Shown piece by piece: positions 48,543 through 59,712 of a stretch of DNA of 64,000 nt. Under the pieces are notes generated by a model, which saw only the letters and a list, made by a program, of their open reading frames with translations, was not told the DNA's origin and did no database searches. Positions within the stretch are counted from its first letter, which is position 1; each line of letters starts with the position of its first letter. Position numbers and translations under genes: made by a program. The stretch is from Corinectria fuckeliana (lineage: Eukaryota; Ascomycota; Sordariomycetes; Hypocreales; Nectriaceae), in contig WPDH01000157.1 in the NCBI GenBank assembly GCA_019137255.1, forward strand, positions 85,215 to 149,214, read 5' to 3'.

Positions 48543-50954
48543 ATGAGCTCCGACGAGTCCAGTTCTGCGCTCAATGCGCCCGATTCCACCGACGACCTGA
48601 AGCCTGTTCTTTCGCCCATCATCCCCTCGTCGCCTGCCTCGCCGGCAAAGCTGGATTTCACTCCCTTGGTCACCGTCGTCGGCTTCCACCATGCAAGAGG
48701 CCCCGAGGTCGAGACGTGGTTTGGTGTTGAGAACGAGAGTGATCCTGCCGTTGACTTTGGCTGGTCATTGCTCCCGTTCATGGCCTTGAGCGATGGAGCC
48801 CATGCGTGAGTCTCAGTCTCGCCCTCGCCCTCGCCGTGTAGACAGCGACCATCGCAGCGCCGTGCTTACTGGGATTGTAGCTCTGAGGAGGACTTCTCAT
48901 ACTTTACGCTACTTCGGCCGGAAACAGACACGACGCCAGCGACATCCCTATTTGGAATATCGTGTACTCGGCAGCTGGATGCCTCCAAGCTCACAAATCG
49001 CCCGGCAGATGTCACGCGCTCGACCGTTCAAAAGGCCGTGGTCGTCATCGCTGACAGCCCTCAGTCTTTTGGCATGCTGCGCGAGCGTCTCAGTGTTGTC
49101 ACGCAGGCATGGTTCGCCCAGCGCGAGTTTACTGATGTCGAGATATTGCGCAGGTTCCAGGAGAGCCTGGCGGACGAGAAGGCCAGGGGTATGATGAACG
49201 ACATGGACCGCGATCAGTACCTCGGCATGAGTCTGCGGGAGGTCATCCACGAATTCAAATGGCAAACGCTAGTTCTGTTGAAATGCTGTCTTCTCCAGCC
49301 AAAGGTGAGCCGGCCCAATCTTAGCAATAGCTTCTGGAAGTTGATGTTGACCATGTTTAGATGCTCTTCTTTGGCTCGAAGTGCGATCGATTGTGCATGA
49401 TGCAATTTTCCCTTCTGTCTCTAATACCCGGCCTCATCCGTAACCTGCAAGACTGTGCCGATCCTGAACTGAACAACTACGAGAAATGCCTTACAAAGCC
49501 TACGAGTTTGCGGAGTAGTGATCGCAACTCTCTGTTGTCTTACATGGGTCTCCCCCTCCAGATTTTTGGCAAGGTACGAACAGACCCAATAGCAATGGGA
49601 ATGAACGAGTGTCTGACAACTGTCATAGGGAAGTTTGTACGGCCCTTATACGCCGCTACAGCAACTTGATATCCTAGCCGACTTTGGAACCAAGTCGTAT
49701 ATTGTTGGAAGCACAAACTCACTCCTCCTTCAGCAAAAGGATCGGTATAGCGACATCCTTATCAACCTTGACGAGGACACCGTCAGCATTACCTCGCCGT
49801 CTCTCAGGACTGCCCTAACCCTCACCGCCGCAGATCGCCGGTGGGTTGATTACTTGACGCAGGAGGTCAATGAGACCTGGGATGAGGCGGACCCAAGCCG
49901 GACCAAGACGATGACGTACGTCGGAAGCGAGGAGTTTATCAGATTCCAGTTTGAAACGTACATTCTTGCGCTTCTATCTTCGGTCAAATACCACAATTAT
50001 CTCACCTCACACTCGAACAACCCCATCCCGGAGATCGAGGGCGATCCTATCCTCGACTTTGGACAAGATTGGGTCGACGCCTGGAAGCGCACCGAGAACT
50101 ATCGCATATGGAACGCCAACACTGACTCCCACCTCTTCGGCGTTCGCCCCCCGCAGCACCCTTGCGCCGGTGGCCTTACCATCGACGATGTCCAGCGCCG
50201 TATCGCCGAGCAGGTCAAGGAGTTGCATCTCGACGAACGCTTTGCGCAAGGGCGTGAGGTGCTTGGCCGCAACTTTGCTGCCGGCCGCGAGAAGGCGTCC
50301 TTCGTCTTGAACAAGCTCTACGCCGACATGGAGGCACTCAGAGAAGCTCAGCGTCGCCGTGCCGAGGAAGCCCGTGCCGCCCAAGGCACGAGGTTGTCAA
50401 CAGACCAGTACAGCACCGCAGCAGCTGCCGGTTACAACGCCGACATGTTCAAGTCGCAGCAGTCGGCGGGTGCCAGAGCCGGCGCGTATGTGTCCAGCTG
50501 GGCGGCATGGGCGGGCGAGAAGCGCCGCACCAGCGGCTGGGGCGGTGGCTGGGGCCGCAAGTCGATTACGCCAAAGAGCGAGAAGCCGCCCGACTCATCG
50601 TTACCCACCAGCCCCATCGATAACGATTACCAGATCATCAGCGCTCCGGAGTCCCGCACGGGCTCTTCGGACAACGCCGTAACAGGTCGCCCGAACACGG
50701 GCGCTAGCTTCAGTGAAAGTATCCTCTCCGGCGTCAGCGAGTCGCCCGGCCGACCTGCGACCAGGTCTAGGGCCAAGGAGGAAGAGGAGGACGACGATTA
50801 TGGAGACGAGCCGCGGAAGAATGGTGCCATAAAGAACGACGGGTTTCATACGGAAGGCGTTGTCGGCTCTCGGCATACGCTAACAGACGTCAAGCCGGAG
50901 GCTGAGGCGGAGGCGGTTCGGAAATCAGAGCCGGACAACGCTGTTTCAAGTTGA
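48543..50954 (+). CDS. avl9: Avl9 family late-secretory protein
   Basis: Avl9 acts in late Golgi-to-surface traffic; the family is distantly related to DENN-type Rab regulators. Four exons: 48543-48805, 48881-49304, 49361-49573 and 49629-50954; introns 75, 56 and 55 bp; 741 residues. Family landmarks are TPLVTVVGFHHARGPEVE near residue 40, where the domain begins, WSLLPFMALSDGAH at the first splice, EEDFSYFTLL after it, FKWQTLVLLKCCLLQPKMLF across the second, and QIFGKGSLYGPYTPLQQLD across the third. The C-terminal ~200 residues are low-complexity (Ala/Arg-rich, then Ser/Glu-rich) as usual in fungi. The start was chosen as the first ATG before the domain; an upstream in-frame reading has only GTG. 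Convergent with cullin-1. Confidence 0.95.
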
Positions 50955-51708
50955 TGTTACAACGGGCAAAGACTGATGACAATATAGACAACGAGGACGA
51001 TGAATCTGAAGAACGGCATATGACAGTAATTACGGCATCATGGATAGATAGAACGGGGCAGCGATATCACACGTCCATTATTGGGATCATTTAAAGCATT
51101 GCACTCAGCAACCAGACCCACCGTAACGGGGCTTTGCAGTGTTTAACGTCACTCGTCTCTCCTTATTTTACGTCTCAAAGAGCCGACTTGAAACATGCCT
51201 GTTCCTGTATGTGTAGCTGTGTATGTGTAATACTCCCGCACCTGTTCTCCCAAGCTTTTGCAGCACGCCGCGCCCGCTCCCTCGATCCAGCCCAGCCCCT
51301 TCCCATCCGATTATCCCCGGCGCAAAGTCATCATAGAGAAAGGGAAAAAAAAAGAGCAAAGGGAGGATAGAGGAAAAGAGTCAAACGAAGCGGGTTGGCT
51401 GGAATAATCCCAAGGTGCGCATAAATATGCCATCTAGTTTACCCATCCGTTCTCGCTGCCGCTGCCGCTGTCGCTGTTGCTGTCGCCGTCGCTGTCGCCG
51501 TCGCTGTCACTGTCGCTGTCGCTGCTCCTTACCCTCAGTGAGAAACAGGTACATCCTTCCATGGCAACCGTGTTCCACAGTCGATGCCTCGGCAGAATCC
51601 GACGTAAGGTGAGCACGAGGAACTGCATAATCAGGTCCGACGCGAGAGATCACAACCACTCCTGAAGTTGCGTGGGTATCGAACGGGGAAGGACAATGTG
51701 AAAGGCGT
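50955..51708. other. Convergent 3' spacer, AVL9 and cullin-1
   Basis: 754 bp with both 3' UTRs. It contains a (GCTGTC/GCCGTC) hexamer-like array at 51454-51535. No gene seen. Confidence 0.6.
51454..51535. repeat. GCTGTC/GCCGTC hexamer array
   Basis: About thirteen imperfect 6-bp units. On the minus strand it reads as a Ser-Asp/Gly-rich frame, which I take to be accidental. Confidence 0.85.
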
Positions 51709-54250
51709 CTATGCTAGATATCCGAGCTCGTCGTCCTCCAGACGCTCCAGATACTCCTTGTCGAGAAGAATCTCTATGCATTTCTTGATGTCGCTGACCT
51801 TGGGTACGAATCGCGAGCGGATCTGGTTGATTGTCTCGCTGACAAGCTGAGTATGCTTCATCTTCTTGCGCGCTTTCATGATTCGCACAATAGCAGACTT
51901 GAAAAGAGTTAGTGGGTGCTCCAAATCGAGCATGGAAAAAGGGGTGCATACCTGAAGGACAAGCTTTCGGTCTTCCTCGATCGTCTTGTTGGTTTCCGCC
52001 TCCTCAGCCTTTGCCTCCTTCACACCACCCAGGTTCAGATTCACTCGAATCTTCTTGCTCTTGAAGTCATAGTTCAGGCGGAAACTCTTGCCAGGTCCAG
52101 GCTTCTCGCCCGCGGCTCCGACCAGGATAAGCACCTTGGCCTTGAGAATGACAGCCAGTGCTTGGTCTAGCACCTCGGGGCTGAGCTGAGTCACGCTGAG
52201 CATGTCGTCGTAGGTGTTGGTATCCTTCTCATTGAAAAGGAGGAGGATAGCCATTTGGTAAATCGATACTTGGAACGTGTAGGGGGTCTTGCTGTTCTTG
52301 CAATATCCCGCCTTGATCTCGCCTTTGCAGAGATGCCACAACCACGTCAGCTTTCGACCGTCGTGCTTGTGCTTGTAGAAACGGATGAATCGCTCAATCT
52401 CGGCGGCAATCTCTTGGGGAGGGTTGAAGTCGGTGCTCGGTGCCGTCAGGGGCCAGAAACCGGTGCCCAGGATGGAAAAGGTGGAATCAACGGCCTTTGT
52501 GTACTCGACGCCTTGGAGGTGATCTCGGAACTCCTTGTTAAGATCCTTAGAGATCTGCATGTCCTGGAACATTCGTTGGAGCTTGTTGGTGTATTCGAAA
52601 CCACATGCCTCCTTCAACTTGCTGATCATGCTGGTCTCGGCGTCGTCGGAAGAAGAGTTGCTGTGGACTAAGCGTCGCGCAAGCATACGGGAGTAAAACT
52701 TTTGGAAGACGTCCTTATCCTCAATGTACTTGAAGACGGTCATGATCTGGGTGAGTGTGATCTCGAGCTCGGCTTCCTCGATGCTGGTGCTGCTCTTTCG
52801 CAGCAGGACATCAGTGTACTTGGCCAGCAGCTCTGGCGACTTGTTGGAGCCCGCCTTGCAAACCTCGTTTCGGTTGACGAACTCTCTGCATGCGTTATCC
52901 AAGGAACGCGTAAACTCGGGCTCTTCGTTGAATGCCCTCTTGACCAATCCCTGGTATTGAGTGTGGATCTCTAGGAGCGCATCCACGTAGACCTTGGGCT
53001 CAAGCTTGTCGCCCTCAGATGACTGTACCTTCTGGACGGCGGCAAGACCAGCCTTTCTGACGTGAGTCTCGAATCGTGTACGCAGGGGCTCCAAGCCTTC
53101 GGGGATGCGAGAGAGAAGGTTGTACATCCTCGCCATATCTTCCTCGCGGTCGTTGTCAAGGAGCACCTGAAACTCCTCACGCAGGAGACCCGAGTGATCA
53201 GCAATCAGTGCCTGGTTGCAGCACTTCTTGAGCGGGATCGCAATGTCCTGGTGAAGGTACATCCGGACACGCTCCTCTTCCTCGGCCAAACGCGTCTCGG
53301 CCTTCTTCATATACTCGACGACGCTGTTCTCTGCCACGAACTGTTTGGATTCGGCCAGGTAGAATTCCTTGGTCGCGACAAGGAAGGGACGCTCAAAGTG
53401 GAACCTATAAACGTCGAGTGTCGACTTGGAGGGGTCGGCCTCGTCCAGCCCGAGAGACACAAACGAGTCGACGACCTGTTTGATCTGGCTGTGCTCGATG
53501 GTTTCACCGTTTCTTTGCTTCTCGACCAGCTTCAAGACGGCATCCATGACCTTGGTCGACACCTGCTCGAAAAGGACGCGTCGCCATTGTACCAGATGTA
53601 GTGTGTAGACATCGTATATGTTCTTCTTGCCCTCATCGATTTCCCTCTTAACCCAGTGGCGGTTCAGGTAGCGAAACAAATGATGGATGTACTTTGCAGC
53701 GACCGTGTATCGACCCCATTCCTTGATATAGAATGTGAGCAGTGCTTCGTCGGTGTGGGCCTTGGACTGGTTCACGAGCCCCTCGAGGTGTTGCTTGAGA
53801 TAGTCGATTAGCTTGTTGTACAGCTCCTCGCCGAGAAGGTGCGCTGGGCAGTATTAGCATAACATGTCAGGGTGTATCTGGAGGGGGGTACGGTTCTACC
53901 TCCTCGGTGGTTGGAGTGCATGGCGGGTCCATGCAGACCAACCGCCTTTTGTGATGTGCAGAAGTTGTGAACAGCACTGTGTCAGATTAGCACCGGGGAG
54001 TTTGGGTGGATGGCGGTGGGGAGGGATGGATCAGGCACGACGTACGTGTAGACGCCCATGTACATCTGCATATCGATACCCTGCTCCAGGTCGTTCATGA
54101 TACGCGAGATGCCGGCTTGAAGGTAGGTCCATCTAGCACGGTCAGCAGCTGGGCACATGTGTGCGTGCGGGCGGCAACTCACGTCGCTCCGATATCCTCC
54201 CGGTTTGGTATCGGGGGCATTTGGCTAGGGACAGCCATCTTGGTGGCCAT
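51709..54250 (-). CDS. cul1: Cullin-1, SCF ubiquitin ligase scaffold
   Basis: Scaffold that holds Skp1/F-box proteins at one end and Rbx1 at the other. Five exons in coding order: 54250-54183, 54132-54046, 53976-53900, 53843-51952 and 51897-51709; introns 50, 69, 56 and 54 bp; 770 residues. The N-terminus has the Skp1-side helices (WTYLQAGISRIMNDLEQGID, MYMGVYT, NHRGAHLLGEELY). The cullin homology region follows, and the winged-helix C-terminus has the Nedd8-acceptor Lys in IVRIMKARKKMKH, ending ELGYLA. The last intron is a multiple of three without a stop, so the frame stays open through it; family alignment (LVLQ-SAIVRIMK) and ACTAAC branch site show it is an intron. Aspergillus name culA. 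Full length, no missing key residue. Confidence 0.96.
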
Positions 54251-55519
54251 GGTCTGTCGGCGGACGGGGACAGGAGGAAAGACGGCGGCTCAACGGAGTT
54301 GATGGAGGCGGGGTTCAGACCGAGGGGATGTCAGAGGGATGTCGTCAGAAGGGCTCGCTTGAGGGCTGCTCCCAGATTCAAGGCCGGTTCGTGTCTGGGA
54401 AACGGGGAGCCTTGGAGAGGGCAGCAGAGGCGTTCCTGAGGTGGATGCGTCGTTCTGGCAAGGTCGCCGTCTCACTCGCCGAGGCTGAGGTGAGTACTAT
54501 GTAGCTCGAACGAGGTGCAGGTAAAGGCGGACTCGGGCGGCAGAGCAAGGCGGGACAGGATAACGCGGTCGGCCGAGGGCGAGGGCGCTTTCACAGGCAC
54601 GAGGTGCGTGAAGGGCACAAACGACGTAGAAATAGTTGGGCCGGTTGAGTCGGAGAAGGAAAGAAAAAAAAAAGACGGTGGAACTGGTCGGCTTCGGGGT
54701 CGAGATCGTTGAAGTGATTAAGTAGGGCAATCAGGCAGTCAGACCCAAGCTGGTGTCATCCAGGCATTACCTGAGGCAAGGCCGCTGGCCAAAGCGGGCG
54801 GATATTGAAAACAGCCTAGTGCCGGGTTCTGCCCTCCGATACCGCCCCCGGGCAGCAGGCTGAGGTATTGTCGCTGTTAGTTAATCATAAAGTAGGTCTA
54901 GTACTTGGTCACCACCCTCTATGTAGAGGTACCTACTAGTACTAATTAGTCTGGAAGGTAAGGTGCCCCAGTTAGAGTAGCTGCCTCCACCCATACCTAT
55001 CTAGTAACATCTGCCCACGCGGGCGCCGACAGGGAACAATAGACGGGCGTATTTCAATGGATGCCATGGACCTCACAGCCCCGGCCCGGGCATGCTCCAC
55101 AACTTCCGTTTTCACAGAGCACAATAGGAATGGTGCGCGATTGATTAGATCCCGGCCCATTGAAACAGACTCTCGAGAACTGGACGAGTTAGGGATGTGC
55201 GTACGTACGTTGCCCTTAACGTGGTATTACCTTTAGCTTTTCCATAGCAGGCACGTCATCCAGTCACCTGGGTAAATATGCGGTGATAGGCGCTTCTCTC
55301 TATTCATGGTCATGAGGCTTGACGCTGATAAAAGTACAATAGAAACGTATAATTTACACTCCGTATGCATGCAATGTGGAAGAAAAAGAAGAAAAGCAAT
55401 CCCGCGTATAAACAAATAGGAAACCGTTCCCTGTAGAAGGGGGTATAATGCCATAATGCCAAAGTTCCCGGCTCCAGCTGTAGCTCCAGCTCTCACTCCC
55501 CGTGTCCACGCACCGCATT
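54251..55519. other. Cullin-1 promoter and SRF1 3' side
   Basis: 1.27 kb. No gene seen. GAGGTACCTACT-type palindromic sequence lies at about 54926-54937, and an AAAAAAAAAA-type run near 54662. Confidence 0.5.
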
Positions 55520-56709
55520 CTATCCAAGTGCGCCGTCGTCCTCGACGCCGCCCAACCTTTCCACCGTTCGGAAGATGTTGACGGCAAAGTTCATGGTCCA
55601 GGTTATGAGCCCCATCAGCATGAACGCGGCCAGTGCCTTAGACAGGTCGCGCACCGAGGCATGTGCCAAATTATGGTAGACCAAGCTCTCAAACGCTAGT
55701 GCCGTGCTCGCCGACTTGAAGATGATGAAGAAAAGGTCCAGCAGGATCAGCGAGATCTTGGAAACCGCCGACCGCAGGCCCAGCGGCTTCCCGGTATATT
55801 CGTCCCAGATCATGTACCCGAGGTACGGAATCGCCACGCAATCCACCGTCACCGCCACGATCGATTGTGTCTCCTCAGCCGTGTCGTCGCTATCGACATC
55901 CTCGATCTTGTGGATCCGCGCTGCGATCCCCAGAGCGACAATGGACGTGACCATGACAGTAAGTCGAAACACTAAGGGTGAAAGCGAATGCCGAATCACC
56001 ACGTTCCACAACCGTTTCCAAGGCGCAAGCGTCCGCTTTTTCCGTGGTATTCTGGCATCCAGGACGTTATATGGCTGAAATGCCGGGTTTCCAAAGTTCG
56101 GTTGAAGCTTATCCAGAGCTTCGGGATCGACCACGTAAGAGTTCTCGTTGGCCATGTGCCCATATGCCGAAGACTGAACAAAGCCATGCCAGGCCAGGCT
56201 GGGTTGCGTAGACCTCGTCGCGGGTTGGAACCCCGAAACAATGACGGGTTCGTTGGACCGGAGATGGTCCCATTTCCTCCCGCGCATCGATGCACGCCCA
56301 TATTTTAGGATGTGAGGGATTCGACCTCCCATTTCTTTTCCCTGGCCCATTAGAGGGTCATCTGGGTCCGTAAATCCATCCCTCGAGACGCGCCGCGGGT
56401 CGCTCGGCGAGGAGTTGTGCTGCGGCTGAACGGCGCGCGCGGGAGGGTGCAGAAGCCGAAGTTGGTCGTCGGTGACAGAGCCGAGTTTTTCTTCGTATGA
56501 ATCAATCCATGCTGGCATCTGGTTAGCCAAACAAGTCGAGGTGAGGGGCGCAAGGACTTGGGATAATGGGGGCGCTTACGTGGAAGAGACCGAGGGGGGC
56601 GAAGTCGAGGGGCTCTGCGATCGCTGAGGGTGGTCCCAGTTCTTGCAGAGCCATGGTTTCCGGAAGAGTCAGAGGTTTGGCCAGTTCTCGGGGGAGAGGA
56701 GGATGTCAT
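55520..56709 (-). CDS. SRF1-like regulator of phospholipase D, four-helix membrane protein
   Basis: Two exons in coding order: 56709-56580 and 56511-55520; intron 56512-56579; 373 residues. Two possible acceptors lie 8 bp apart; only the second keeps the frame, giving LPPWIDSYEEKLGS. The N-terminal half is hydrophilic (MTSSSPPRTGQ, then RDGFTDPDDPLMGQGKEMGG). Four hydrophobic segments follow in the C-terminal half: LVFRLTVMVTSIVALGIAA, IVAVTVDCVAIPYLGYMIW, ISLILLDLFFIIFKSAS and LAAFMLMGLITWTMNF. The layout and the PLGLRSAVSKISLILLDL region fit the fungal family named after yeast Srf1, an activator of phospholipase D Spo14; naming is from memory of the family pattern. No signal peptide. Confidence 0.8.
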
Positions 56710-58822
56710 GGCCTCGTGAGGCCGCGGTTGCTGGGAAACGAAGACGGGAATCCGATTCAATCTGTTGGGGCGGGCGGTTGCGATAGCGAAGCATAGTCAA
56801 GACACGCTCGCATGGCAGACGGGATTCAATAAGCACGGCGGGCACCAGGATCGCGCGGCATATGCAGCTCAAGGATCGACAGGCGATGTTCGAGGGGCTA
56901 CGAGCCGTGAGGGAGAAACCGATGATGAAGCTGCGTATGAGCTGCCTTGGTCTAGTCCCGCGGTTTGGCGGCTGAGTTTGGGATGGGCTCACGGGGCTTG
57001 CAGACTCCCGTTTCTGTGGCGCCAATGGAATGCCACTCACTGCCTTCCATGGTCAGTGCGCCCTAACGGCCTCCAAGCACGGTGAGCTTATCGCAGGGAT
57101 AGGTACCTTAATTAGGGTGTGACGCCAGGGAGCAGGACATGGGCATGGATGTAGAAATTCCCTCCAGAGTCTAAGTAATAAGTTGTGTCAGGATACGAGA
57201 AGACTGTACTTCGTACGCGGAGGAAATTTACCATTAGGCCTTGGGTGGCCTGTGCTTATAGAGCCTGTGCTTTAGTAGTTACGAGACGTACTTCGTCCAG
57301 TCTGCTTCGTCCAAGAAGGAGCTGACGCCTACCTAATTAGAATCTCAAGCCAACAGCCAGCTCTAGGGAGCTGTTCTTCGAGTTCTTGATTGCTCCAACA
57401 ATCAACTGTACCTAACTATCCAGCAGACGTTACAGAACCGGTGGTCTCATGTATTTGATAGGGTGTTCCTTAACCGCTAATTAATTGCAAACCCTTGGTC
57501 AAGTGCGTCATTGATTTGGCCCTTGTTAGTCAAGGATACAGGGAGGTACCCACCTCGAATAGTGAGGAGATATTAACTACCTAGGCCTAGCATGTCAATA
57601 TTCTGTACTACGTAGGGCAGGATATGTCTGCTAACAACCAGGATCAGAAAGGGAGGGAAGACATAGATAACTATCCGAGGGTCAGATAGCAAAGGGAGGT
57701 GACTCCTTCGAGTCCAGGGAGAGCCAGGGACATAACGGGACCACGATTGATCCACTGCTGCTCAAGCTTGAAAAGCTTCACTGTCAAATATTCAAGGTCG
57801 CAATCTAGCTCAGCCCTTTGTCGGCTCATTCCGAATTCAGGACTTACACACAGACTTACACACAGCGGCAGCCACGCGACTCGGCTTTGTTATACTCCAC
57901 CCCTGCAGCCGCAGTGCCCGCCAACCCGCCTCGGGCTATCGACAGCCAACAGCCACAAGCCACAAGCAATTACGAGCAGAGATCCCTTTTGTTCATGGCT
58001 TTTACATCCAGGCTGTAAACCCACCTTCTCAACTGCCTAGGTCATTCGCTTCGACTGGGTCATAATGCCTGGTGCCAATGCCCGGATGCCCTGATTGATC
58101 TGCCTTTGCGAATGGCAAACCATGCTTTAAAAGAGAAAATAAGAAATAGAGAGTAAAAGTCGATAAAGGCACGCGATGTACAGCCCGATAGTGAATATTA
58201 CCTATACAACCCGAATAACACGACACTAGAAAATAGCCTTCAGGTTATTTAGTTTTCGTATGGATAGCCAGAGTTATTCGTGTCTCTAGTAACACTCGAA
58301 AATAAATCCCATCTAGGGACGAAAACGTCGTACAATCTTACCGGCAGCACCATTTGGTGCACGGTACAGCTACTCCCAAGTTCCAAATCTCAAGAACGAA
58401 CCAAACTCATTCATAAATCGACAGAACAATGCGACTAGGCTTGATTGTCTTGTTTTGTTCATGGATATAAGCTATAATAAACATATCTAGAGGATGTCGG
58501 TCGTGCGGCGTTATTTCAGTACCGGGGAGTCATGCGTGATCTCGACCAGCCCAACCACGACGTCACATCTAGTTCTTCAGACCGCATCGATTCATTTTCT
58601 GCGCCATTTCAGGCGACGCTCCAATCGCCGTTCGCAGTCTCCGTAGTCTCGGATCAGGTCTCTGGCATGATCGTCTGGATCGTCCCATCTGAGCTGGGCT
58701 GCCTCGAGCGAAATATTCGTAGCTCTCAGATCCAGGATCAGCACGCTCGATGTGTCGTGGGCGTCGTTTCGAGTGGTTTTCTCAAGTAATTTGCCTTCGC
58801 ATCAGGATGCCGTCCGTGGCGG
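56710..58822. other. Spacer upstream of SRF1
   Basis: 2.1 kb, no gene recognised. It holds GTACTTCGTAC at 57206-57216, CGTACTTCGT at 57287-57296, TAGGTACCTTA at 57100-57110 and TACCTAGGCCTAG at about 57578-57590. An 85-residue ORF at 58532-58789 (+) has no recognisable feature and probably lies in the 3' UTR of the leftward small gene. Confidence 0.45.
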
Positions 58823-59176
58823 CTACCGGCCGTGCTCGCCCTTGCTCTTGTGAAAGCCCAACCACTCTCCCAGCATGCCTCCAGGCTTCGGTACCGGGCA
58901 CTCTCGCCTAGACCGCAGTGTGGCTTGCTCCGTCTCTTCGGCCGTCGTGTCGTTGAATTGCACGATGCCGTCTTTCACTTCCGGGTTGGTGTCCTTCTTT
59001 TTCCATCGCTTCCGCCGGCCGTTCTCGTCCACCATAATCTCGCCATCGGCGAATCGGGCTCGCGGCACGGGGCACGGCAGCAGGTGCGGCAGCGTGACGA
59101 CGAAGAAGGAGGCGGCGACGGTCGTGGCGAACAGCGACGAGGTCATCCGCGACTTGGGGTGGAGGAGTGGTGGCAT
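58823..59176 (-). CDS. Small single-helix protein with two CPVP motifs, function unknown
   Basis: 117 residues in one exon. A short basic N-terminus (MPPLLHPKSR) is followed by one hydrophobic segment (about residues 13-34, LFATTVAASFFVVTLPHLL), then CPVP at 35-38. A charged middle follows (MVDENGRRKRWKKKD), a second CPVP at 93-96, then KPGGMLGEWLGFHK and a polar tail. No stop breaks it and the layout looks deliberate: a short anchor with a soluble face carrying a pair of Cys-Pro motifs. It could be a small mitochondrial or ER membrane protein. I do not recognise the family. It shares a 536-bp divergent region with PP4. Confidence 0.7.
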   Translation of the reverse strand: MPPLLHPKSRMTSSLFATTVAASFFVVTLPHLLPCPVPRARFADGEIMVDENGRRKRWKKKDTNPEVKDGIVQFNDTTAEETEQATLRSRRECPVPKPGGMLGEWLGFHKSKGEHGR

Positions 59177-59712
59177 GATCCCACGCGCAGGAGTGTTCGA
59201 GAGGACTCTAGTTGTCTCAATTGGGCGTCAGCAAGTGTCTCGAGGGGTCCTATATGCCATTGGACTCACGCAATGGTCTCGGCATCATCCTCCCGGGGCG
59301 TAGGGGCCGGGTTGACGTCGTCGAGGGTTTTTTAGGAGTTCCGTGGGCCCGAGGCTTGATTCGCGAAAGCAGCTCACTCAACTTTGAATCCTCAGCTGCA
59401 TGATTGTGTTTAGACTTCTCTAATTGGCTAATGCCTTTAGCCAAGGTCGATCGGAGCCCCGGCTCTATATAATTCCGATATTCCTTGGCATCCCGTGGGG
59501 TACGTACTCTTTATTGGAGGTTGGTCGTCACTGCGCCTGCGAGTCTCGAATCGCGATGGATTTTCCCATCTCCAACCTGCCTTTGTTCCCCTTTGCTAGA
59601 CGACTTGAGCGTGCACATCCCGACATGTTTTAGTCCCATGCCTTGGTTCCCTCCAGAATTATAAAAGAGACCAGCGCACCTCACGTGCAAGCGCCCTCGG
59701 TTCTCTCCCGCC
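59177..59712. other. Divergent promoter of the CPVP protein and PP4
   Basis: 536 bp. The last 60 bp before the PP4 ATG are CT-rich. A TATA-like TATATAATT lies at about 59465. No gene. Confidence 0.55.

Noticed and set aside
51434..51628. Minus-strand ORF with Ser-Asp repeats
   Set aside because: Produced by the GCTGTC hexamer array in the 3' region between AVL9 and cullin-1; no start context or domain.
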